Positions 26,658 through 33,325 of a stretch of DNA of 48,994 nucleotides are shown piece after piece. The notes under the pieces were generated by a model, which worked only from the letters and a program-made list of their open reading frames with translations, did no database searches and was not told where the DNA came from. Where the stretch lies: NCBI GenBank assembly GCA_028289885.1, contig JAQGKX010000164.1:1-48994 (forward strand). Direction: 5' to 3'. The stretch comes from Sphingomonadales bacterium (lineage in GTDB: Bacteria > Pseudomonadota > Alphaproteobacteria > Sphingomonadales > Sphingomonadaceae). The position numbers were made by a program, and so were the translations under genes. Numbering within the stretch: position 1 is the stretch's first letter; the number at the start of each line of letters is the position of its first letter.

Positions 26658-26668
26658 CTGTGCATACC
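26641..26668. promoter_or_regulatory. Compound operator, copy 5 (TGCATACA and TGCATACC, 20-bp period), nested in the lactonase 3' end
   Basis: TGCATACA at 26641-26648 and TGCATACC at 26661-26668. The first box lies inside the last codons of the lactonase gene, the second just after its stop. It is 36 bases before the ATG of the third quinoprotein and implies that this gene has its own regulated promoter. Confidence 0.7.
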
Positions 26669-26704
26669 GAAGTCGTGATCCGGACGGACTCGGAGGCGAT
26701 GGGG

Positions 26705-28903
26705 ATGACTTTGAAATCTAATTGGCCTTGGAAGCTTGCAGTTGCGCTCGCCTTAACCGGAACGACGGCGCTCATGGCTCAAATGCCAGCGGGCGACTGG
26801 TGGAGCTTCGGTCGCGATGAGGGGGGAGGGCGCTATTCCCCGCTCGGCCAGATCACACCCGCCAACGTCGCGCAGTTGATCCCTGTGTGGACCTTCGAAC
26901 TGAAACCGGCAGACAGCACGAGCAAGCGTTTGCTGGTGAGCAACACGACGCCGCTCGCTGTGGATGGCGTCATTTATCTTGCCAGCCCATATGGGCGCGT
27001 GGTCGCGCTTGATGGTGCTACCGGCGTCGAGCGCTGGTCTTTCCCTCTGCCGGAGGGCGATGGTGTCGCCGGGCGAGCGATGGATTATTGGCCGGGCGAC
27101 GCAAAAACTCCGTCTCGCCTGTTTTTCGGGACGAGATCAGGCAAACTCGTCGCGCTGAATATTGCAACCGGGCGGCAAGCCGATCATTTCGTTTCAATCG
27201 ACCTGCGCACGCCTGAAGTCATGAACGGATCGAAGGACGGCGACAATCCGAACAACTTCGCCTACGAGATCAATAGCGCGCCGGTGCTGGCCGGCGACGT
27301 CCTGATTACCGCATCCAGGCTCCAGGAATCGCCCGCACAAGGACCCTCCGGCGACATTCGCGGCTGGGATGCGCGTACCGGCAAGCTGCTCTGGACCTTC
27401 CACTCGGTGCCGCGTCCAGGAGAAGCTTTTCACGATAGCTGGGGCGGCGATTCATGGGTCAAGCGCTCGGGAGTCAATGCCTGGAGCGCGTTGTCGGTCG
27501 ATGTGAAGCGCGGGATCGTCTACGTGCCGTTCGGGGCTCCCGCCTACGACCGGATCGGCAGCGACCGACCGGGGGCCAATCTGTTTTCCAGTGCACTCGT
27601 AGCTCTCGATACGCACAGCGGACGGTATCTCTGGCATTTTCAGGCGGTTCATCACGATATCTGGGACCTCGACATGCCGGTTCAGCCGACGCTGATGGAT
27701 GTGCGGCGCGGAGGGCGTGTCGTTCCGGCCATCGCGGCAATGAACAAATCGGGCTACCTTTTCGTACTCGATCGCGTCACCGGAAAACCCCTTTTTCCCG
27801 TGAGTGAGACGCCGGTTCCGCCCAGCAGCATTCCGGGGGAACAGGCGTGGCCGACCCAGCCCATTCCGTCCTTGCCGCCGCCGATCGTGCGCCAGTCGAT
27901 GTCTGCCGCCGATATCGCGACACTCACGCCCGAGCTCGAACACTATTGCCGCGCCCGCATCGCCCGTGAGCGCGCGACCTTTGCCGTGCCGTTCGAGCCG
28001 TTGCGCGCCGACCATCCCGTGGTCCGCTTTCCCGGCAGCGGCGGGGGTCCCAACTGGGGCGGGGGCACCTACGACGGCAAGCGCGGCCTGTTCATCATCA
28101 ACACGAGCGAGTTGCCGAGCATCGAGCAACTCGGCCGCGACGCAAAGGGCAATTGGTACAATGTTGCGCCACAGCCTTCGTGGTTTGGGATGGGTGGGCT
28201 CCGGCTGCCCTGCCAGAAACCGCCCTGGGGCAATCTCACCGCGATAGACGTGGCGAAGGGGCGGATCGTGTGGCAAGTTCCGCTTGGCATAACCGACAGC
28301 CTGCCCCTCGACCGACAGAAAACCGGCCGCCCAAATGTCGGCGGGCCGCTGGCCACAGCGACGGGTCTGATCTTCATCGGGGCATCGGACGATTCGCGGT
28401 TCCGAGCCTTTGCGGCGGAAAGCGGACGGGAGCTGTGGACATTCCGGCTCGGTGCATCGGCTCATGCCACGCCGATCACGTACCTTGGACGCGACGGACG
28501 ACAATATGTTGCAATCGTTTCGGCGGGCGGCTCCTACATAGGGAGCCCCAACACGGCCAGTCGGCTCGTCGTCTTTGCTCTGCCAAGGAAGGGAGAACCG
28601 GGAGTTTCGGTCGCCGCATCGGCGTCGCAGCCCGCCGTGCGTGACAATCCATCACGCCCCCCCGCCACCGCAGCCCCCGCATCGGAAAATTCCGCCGAGT
28701 TTGCGCCAGGCGCAATGAAGGCCTTTGCGGTCACGAATTGCACCGCCTGTCACGTTGCTGCGCAGGTCACAAGCCAGCGTAAGAGTCGCGGCGACTGGGC
28801 CGCAACCGTCGAGAAGATGGTCGGTTTTGGCGCAAAAGTACCGGATGACCAGTTCGATCCGCTCGTCGAGTATCTGGCAAGCAATTATCCGGCGGCCCGT
28901 TGA
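26705..28903 (+). CDS. Exported quinohemoprotein: PQQ dehydrogenase domain with C-terminal cytochrome c
   Basis: A 732-residue periplasmic dehydrogenase. It has a signal peptide (about 1-26, ending LMAQ), then a glucose-type PQQ propeller beginning GDWWSFGRDEGGGRYSPLGQI, with ALDGATGVERW, ALDTHSGRYLWHF, HHDIWDLDMPVQPTLMDV and AIDVAKGRIVWQVPLG. An Ala/Pro-rich linker near 640-665 leads to a short heme domain with CTACH at 679-683. ATG 26705 is chosen because GGAGG lies 8 bases before it; a GTG frame at 26660 would start inside the operator. It shares family type with the 5665 gene but carries its own heme. It ends the island and converges on the glucosyltransferase gene. Confidence 0.9.
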   Translation: MTLKSNWPWKLAVALALTGTTALMAQMPAGDWWSFGRDEGGGRYSPLGQITPANVAQLIPVWTFELKPADSTSKRLLVSNTTPLAVDGVIYLASPYGRVVALDGATGVERWSFPLPEGDGVAGRAMDYWPGDAKTPSRLFFGTRSGKLVALNIATGRQADHFVSIDLRTPEVMNGSKDGDNPNNFAYEINSAPVLAGDVLITASRLQESPAQGPSGDIRGWDARTGKLLWTFHSVPRPGEAFHDSWGGDSWVKRSGVNAWSALSVDVKRGIVYVPFGAPAYDRIGSDRPGANLFSSALVALDTHSGRYLWHFQAVHHDIWDLDMPVQPTLMDVRRGGRVVPAIAAMNKSGYLFVLDRVTGKPLFPVSETPVPPSSIPGEQAWPTQPIPSLPPPIVRQSMSAADIATLTPELEHYCRARIARERATFAVPFEPLRADHPVVRFPGSGGGPNWGGGTYDGKRGLFIINTSELPSIEQLGRDAKGNWYNVAPQPSWFGMGGLRLPCQKPPWGNLTAIDVAKGRIVWQVPLGITDSLPLDRQKTGRPNVGGPLATATGLIFIGASDDSRFRAFAAESGRELWTFRLGASAHATPITYLGRDGRQYVAIVSAGGSYIGSPNTASRLVVFALPRKGEPGVSVAASASQPAVRDNPSRPPATAAPASENSAEFAPGAMKAFAVTNCTACHVAAQVTSQRKSRGDWAATVEKMVGFGAKVPDDQFDPLVEYLASNYPAAR

Positions 28904-29047
28904 AGCGCGTGTGCTAGCGCGCAAACTGCGGCCTTGGGGCAGCCTGACAGCGCTCGTTAGCCGCTCTACAAAGAGCTGATAATTGGAGATTTTTCCGCGC
29001 CGCCCGACAGTTTACGTCGGCGATCGGCTCGACACTAACTTTCAGCA

Positions 29048-30877
29048 TCATGCGCGGTCCGTTTTTTGGGACTGCTGCGCGTCGCCGTCGGAATCGGGCA
29101 GATGCGGAGTTTCGATGATGCCCGGCTCCGGTACGCGGAAGAAGCGCGCCGCTGTGGCTCGGGCACCCAACGCCTCACTGGAGGTCAGGCTGATCAGCCA
29201 GGGGGACATAAACAGGCCGGCGATGATCGGCGAAAGCCACAGCATTGTCGCCGTGTCGAGAAAGGCCGTTGTCGCGAGCGCCGCTCCCAGCAACAAATGT
29301 TCGCGCAGATCGGGCAGCACCTCGCGCACCGTAATGCGCCGCGCATCGCGGGCCTGCGTGTTCCAGCCCGCAGATATGCCGAGCAGCAGGCCAAGCAGCG
29401 CCTTGGTCTGCGTAACCATCGTGATCGGCGCGAGTAGCATGCCGAATATGATATCGAGGGGCACGCTGCGCAGAATCGCTCCGGTGCCGCCAAAGCTGCG
29501 TCGGCGGTCCCGGTCGGCCAGCATCCATATCGTCCCCATCAGCTTCGGGCCGAACAGCAGCAGCACGGTCAATGCCAGAACGCTGGGCGGTGCCAGAGTG
29601 ATGAAGCCGCCCGAACCATGCGTTGCCACCTGACCGATCATCGTCAGGATCAGCAACAGCCAGCCCGGCGACGTGAGATAGGCCGATGCGCCGATCAGCA
29701 GATGGAGGCGACTGGCCCAATGCAGGCCGAACGAGCCGAGCAGTTGAAGGTGCTGCAAATTGCCCTGCATCCAGCGCCGGTCGCGGATCGCCAGGTCGAC
29801 GATGTTGGGCGGAAACTCCTCATAGCTGCCGCCGATCATGACCATGTGCACGGCCCACCCGCGCCGCCGCAACAGAGCCGATTCGAGCATGTCGTGGCTC
29901 AATATATGGCCCCCGAACGGTGCCTTGCCGGGAAGTTCGGGCAGGCCGCAGGATTCGGCAAAGGCGCGCGTGCGCACGATCGCGTTATGACCCCAGAAGT
30001 TCGCTTCGGAGCCCGACCACCACAACAGCCCGGCGCTGGCGATCGGGCCATAGGCTTCGCTTGCGAATTGCATCCAGCGCTGGAACAGCGTGCGTGCGTT
30101 CGCGATCATCGGCACCGTCTGCAACAGGCCTATGGTGGGGCGCTCTTCCATGATCGAAGCCATGCCGACGATGGCGTCGCCGCTCATGATCGAATCGGCG
30201 TCGAGGATCAGCATGCATTCGTACGACGCGCCAAAGCGGCGGATCCATTCGGCGATGTTGCCGGGCTTGCGCGCGACATTGTTTTCGCGGCGTCGATAAT
30301 AGACGCTGATCGGCGCTTCGGCGGCGAGTTCGCGCCATGCTGCCTCCTCGCGCTTGCCGTGGAACGGATTGGAATCGCTCAGGATGAAAAAGTCGATCCA
30401 CGGCGCGCCACCGGACGCGGCGATGGAGTTCGCCATGGCGCGCGCGCGGGCAAAAACCTCCTCGACGCTCTCGTTATAGACCGGCATCAGGACGGCGATT
30501 CGGTGGCGCAGGCTGGAGGCGGGGCTGGGCAGGACGGTGAAACCGGGGTGTTCGCCCGTGATCAGCTTGAAAAATCCGATCGACGACGAAACGAACCCGA
30601 AGGTGATCCAGCAGAACAGCGGCACGAAGAAGACGAGCAACGCGACCTCGCCCCAGTCGAGTCCATCGCGGGACAGCTCCATACGCACCGTGCTGGACGC
30701 GGCAAGGCCGATCACCCCCGTCAACGCGAGCAGCAGCAGACGTTTGACGAGCATCCCGTGCGGGCTGGTAAGGACGTCACGCGCGCTCGGCGAATTGCCG
30801 TAAAGATCCTGGACAGGCATGGCGATGGGTGCCTCGGCGGGCAGCATCGGCGGGTTTGGCAATGGCGTCGCGCTCAT
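29048..30877 (-). CDS. OpgH/MdoH-type glucan glucosyltransferase
   Basis: A 609-residue inner-membrane GT2 enzyme that in relatives makes the beta-1,2-glucan backbone of osmoregulated periplasmic glucans from UDP-glucose. Two N-terminal helices (about 44-60, 75-105) precede the cytoplasmic catalytic domain: VLMPVYNES, a DSN segment, LILDADSI with the metal-binding DxD, GHILSHDMLESALLRRRGW with the catalytic Asp, and RDRRWMQGNLQH (the Q/RxxRW motif). Four or five further helices follow. It is shorter than the enterobacterial enzyme (~850). It is the last gene of the operon 35725-29048 and is not accompanied by opgG. Its start has only a weak AGGGCG box. Confidence 0.9.
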   Translation of the reverse strand: MSATPLPNPPMLPAEAPIAMPVQDLYGNSPSARDVLTSPHGMLVKRLLLLALTGVIGLAASSTVRMELSRDGLDWGEVALLVFFVPLFCWITFGFVSSSIGFFKLITGEHPGFTVLPSPASSLRHRIAVLMPVYNESVEEVFARARAMANSIAASGGAPWIDFFILSDSNPFHGKREEAAWRELAAEAPISVYYRRRENNVARKPGNIAEWIRRFGASYECMLILDADSIMSGDAIVGMASIMEERPTIGLLQTVPMIANARTLFQRWMQFASEAYGPIASAGLLWWSGSEANFWGHNAIVRTRAFAESCGLPELPGKAPFGGHILSHDMLESALLRRRGWAVHMVMIGGSYEEFPPNIVDLAIRDRRWMQGNLQHLQLLGSFGLHWASRLHLLIGASAYLTSPGWLLLILTMIGQVATHGSGGFITLAPPSVLALTVLLLFGPKLMGTIWMLADRDRRRSFGGTGAILRSVPLDIIFGMLLAPITMVTQTKALLGLLLGISAGWNTQARDARRITVREVLPDLREHLLLGAALATTAFLDTATMLWLSPIIAGLFMSPWLISLTSSEALGARATAARFFRVPEPGIIETPHLPDSDGDAQQSQKTDRA

Positions 30878-30975
30878 GTCTGGATCGCCCTGAAATCTGC
30901 CCGGCCAAAATCAACCCAATCAGGCGCTAGTTGTCGAGAACGCTGCGGAAGGCCGTGTTGTTGCGTTACGTCCTG

Positions 30976-32175
30976 TCACCGCCGTGAACGTGCCGTACCG
31001 CTCCTGACGTCGCGCCAACCGATGATCACCTGATCGCCGGGCTCAAGGTCGTTGGCGAAGACTTCGGAACGTTTGCCGTCGCTCCCCCCGACTGTCACGT
31101 AAACCCGGCGGGGGTCCCCGTGTTCAAGCACGTATATCCGTTCGCGCCGTGGCCCCTGCCGCCCCTCCTGCCGGTCCACCGGCTCGAAGGCAAGCGCGGC
31201 GTCGGGCACGAGCAGCACGTTGCGCCGCTCGGGCAAATCGACCTCCACCGTCGCCGCCATGCCGGGGCGGATCCGTGGGTCGGGATTCTCGAGCGTGAAG
31301 ACCGTCCGCAAGGGGATGGCCCGCAGCAGCGTCAGCCTGGCCGACTGCGGAACATCGGGCAAAGCATCGAAGCGTAGTTGTGCCTGAGCGCCCCTCCTGA
31401 TCGGTGCGCCCGGCCCGGCGGTCAGCGGCACTTCGATGGTCAGCGGGGCGATCCCGGCGGCGATCGTAAACAGCGGCTGATTCTCCGCAACCGTCTGGCC
31501 CAACTGAATCTGGCGCATCACCAGTGTCCCCGCAATCGGGGCGCGCACCGCCGCGCTGGCCAACCGCGTTTGCTGGTCCTTCAGCTGTACCTTGGCCGCC
31601 CTGACTTCCGCCTGCGCGACTTCCACGCCGAGCGCGGCCCGACGAACGCCGACGCGAGCGCCTTCCAGCTCGTCCAGTGCCGGTGCGCGACCGTTCGACC
31701 GCTTCCACACACTCTCGAACCGGTCGAGGCGTGAGGCGGCATCCTGCGCCGTTACCTGCGCCGCCTCCAGCGAGGCCCGCGCCGCCGCCACGCGCGACCG
31801 CCCGATGGCGACTGCGCTCGCGACTTGACCGGCTTCGAGCACGGCGAGAATTTCACCCTTCGCGACGTCGCCGTCACTCTTGCCGGTGATCCACGTCACG
31901 CGCCCCCCGACGGCGGCGGTGACTGCAACCTCTCCCGAGCCACGCACCAGCCCGCGTTCGGAGACCCGGGGCACGAGATCGCCCCGTTCCACCGGCGCGG
32001 AATAATATGGCGTATTATCGCCGGTGACGAAGCGTATGAAGAAGGTCAGTGCCCCAAGCGCCGCTATCGCGAGGAGGAGCAGGGTGAGCCAATGGCGCAT
32101 GACGCCGCGAGGTACCGCATCGAGCAGCGCGTCCAGCGGGGTGTGCTTTTCCTGATCGTCCAGAATTTCAGTCAC
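30976..32175 (-). CDS. HlyD/MacA-type periplasmic adaptor protein
   Basis: A 399-residue adaptor that in known systems links an inner-membrane transporter to an outer-membrane channel. A short cytoplasmic tail and one membrane helix (about 29-47) are followed by a barrel-sandwich half (GGRVTWITGKSDGDVAKGEILAVLE). A helical hairpin comes next (about 118-205, rich in Ala/Arg/Glu heptads), then the second half-motif with VRAPIAGTLVMRQIQLGQTV and the beta-barrel and membrane-proximal domain ending in NDLEPGDQVIIGWRDV. The GTG start overlaps the stop of the upstream outer-membrane gene by 8 bases. No ABC or RND transporter gene accompanies it. Confidence 0.88.
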   Translation of the reverse strand: MTEILDDQEKHTPLDALLDAVPRGVMRHWLTLLLLAIAALGALTFFIRFVTGDNTPYYSAPVERGDLVPRVSERGLVRGSGEVAVTAAVGGRVTWITGKSDGDVAKGEILAVLEAGQVASAVAIGRSRVAAARASLEAAQVTAQDAASRLDRFESVWKRSNGRAPALDELEGARVGVRRAALGVEVAQAEVRAAKVQLKDQQTRLASAAVRAPIAGTLVMRQIQLGQTVAENQPLFTIAAGIAPLTIEVPLTAGPGAPIRRGAQAQLRFDALPDVPQSARLTLLRAIPLRTVFTLENPDPRIRPGMAATVEVDLPERRNVLLVPDAALAFEPVDRQEGRQGPRRERIYVLEHGDPRRVYVTVGGSDGKRSEVFANDLEPGDQVIIGWRDVRSGTARSRR

Positions 32176-33220
32176 AGTCGGCGATTTCCAACGTCGTACC
32201 GGCCGTCATGGGCAGGCCCGCGACCGCTGGTTCAAGGCCCCTGTTGGCCCATGTCGTATCTTGTTCGGACCACAACTCCAGCGTCGCCGTCATTCGATTC
32301 GCCCTGACGTTGACGAGAGCGAGGTTCACGGCGGTAACGGCTGCCTCTGCGACGTACAGCGTCGTGAATTCACCGGCACCCTGTCGATAGGCTCCCCGCG
32401 CATCCCTTACGGTTCGGCGCGCTTGCTCCAGCGCGCGCACCAGACGGGCTTCGCGCGCGATATCGTCGGCCAATGCGGTGCGGCGGGCGTTCTCCGGCGC
32501 TCCCGCACTTGGCGTATCATTCGGCGGGGTAAGCACCGGGCCGGGGGGTCCCATCTTGCCGACAACAGCCTCGGGCGTGTCGCCGACCAGGCGGGCGAGT
32601 CGGGACACGACCTCGCCCAAACGGGCTTGCGCGAAGCCTAGTTCTCCCTGCGCGGCTTCGTCCTGCGACTGGGCCAGCGCCCCGTCGATGGCAGAGACAA
32701 GTCCCGCTTCCCGACGGAACTGCGCGACTTCGGCATTGTCCTTATACTGATCGTGCAGGCCGCTGCGCAGGGCTATTTCTTCCTGCAGGCGTCGGACCTC
32801 GACATAATCGAGCGCGATCTGCCGCGCCAGATCGATGCGCCGCGCAACGACACGCTGCTCCCGCGCTTCGCGGGCACGGGCGCGGGCATCCGCCGCAATT
32901 TTCTGATCTGCACGGAACAGGCGGTTGAACTTCGTCCCGATCCGTTTCTCCTCTTGGGCGACACGCAGATCAAATTGCCGCAGCCCGGAAATGCGGCAGG
33001 CAATCTCTTCGCTGGAACCAAGTCCCTGTTGCACAAGCCTTGCCAGGACCGGATCGCCCGCTTGTCGCCACCACTCCGGGGCGACCGGCGCGACGGGCAT
33101 GGGAACGGTCGCCGCAGGAGGAACAACGGCAACAGCGGGCGTTACAGTGCACCCCGCGCTCGCGAGCGAGAGCATCGTTGCCGTAACGGCCAGAAGCCCT
33201 GTTCTGAATCTGGTCGACAC
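32168..33220 (-). CDS. Putative outer-membrane-factor (TolC-like) lipoprotein
   Basis: About 350 residues. A signal sequence ends in a lipobox (LASAGC), giving a lipid-anchored N-terminus. Long amphipathic helices follow (about 60-170 and 200-330) with heptad patterning (RQFDLRVAQEEKRI, ARARAREAREQRVVARRI, DYVEVRRLQEEIALRSGL), as in TolC/NodT-type channels. It is shorter than typical outer-membrane factors (~450), and the second repeat is hard to see. The start is uncertain: GTG 33220 gives a compact lipoprotein signal, while ATG 33301 or TTG 33313 would add ~30 residues before it; none has a good ribosome-binding site. It overlaps the adaptor gene. Confidence 0.65.
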   Translation of the reverse strand: MSTRFRTGLLAVTATMLSLASAGCTVTPAVAVVPPAATVPMPVAPVAPEWWRQAGDPVLARLVQQGLGSSEEIACRISGLRQFDLRVAQEEKRIGTKFNRLFRADQKIAADARARAREAREQRVVARRIDLARQIALDYVEVRRLQEEIALRSGLHDQYKDNAEVAQFRREAGLVSAIDGALAQSQDEAAQGELGFAQARLGEVVSRLARLVGDTPEAVVGKMGPPGPVLTPPNDTPSAGAPENARRTALADDIAREARLVRALEQARRTVRDARGAYRQGAGEFTTLYVAEAAVTAVNLALVNVRANRMTATLELWSEQDTTWANRGLEPAVAGLPMTAGTTLEIADCD

Positions 33221-33325
33221 GTGTGAGGCGATAGCATCTGAACCCTGCGATGCAATCTTGCTGCGCCCGTGCCTGCCGCAATCTGTCACAGGCTGCACCA
33301 TGTCATGCGACAACCGACGACGCGA

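Noticed and set aside
28963-28976. GCTCT-ACAA-AGAGC hairpin as terminator of the third quinoprotein gene
   Set aside because: The stem is only 5 bp and no T run follows, so it is not convincing.
29618-31033. 471-codon plus-strand frame
   Set aside because: Antisense to the OpgH-like gene; a His/Arg/Gln-rich composition with no recognisable fold.
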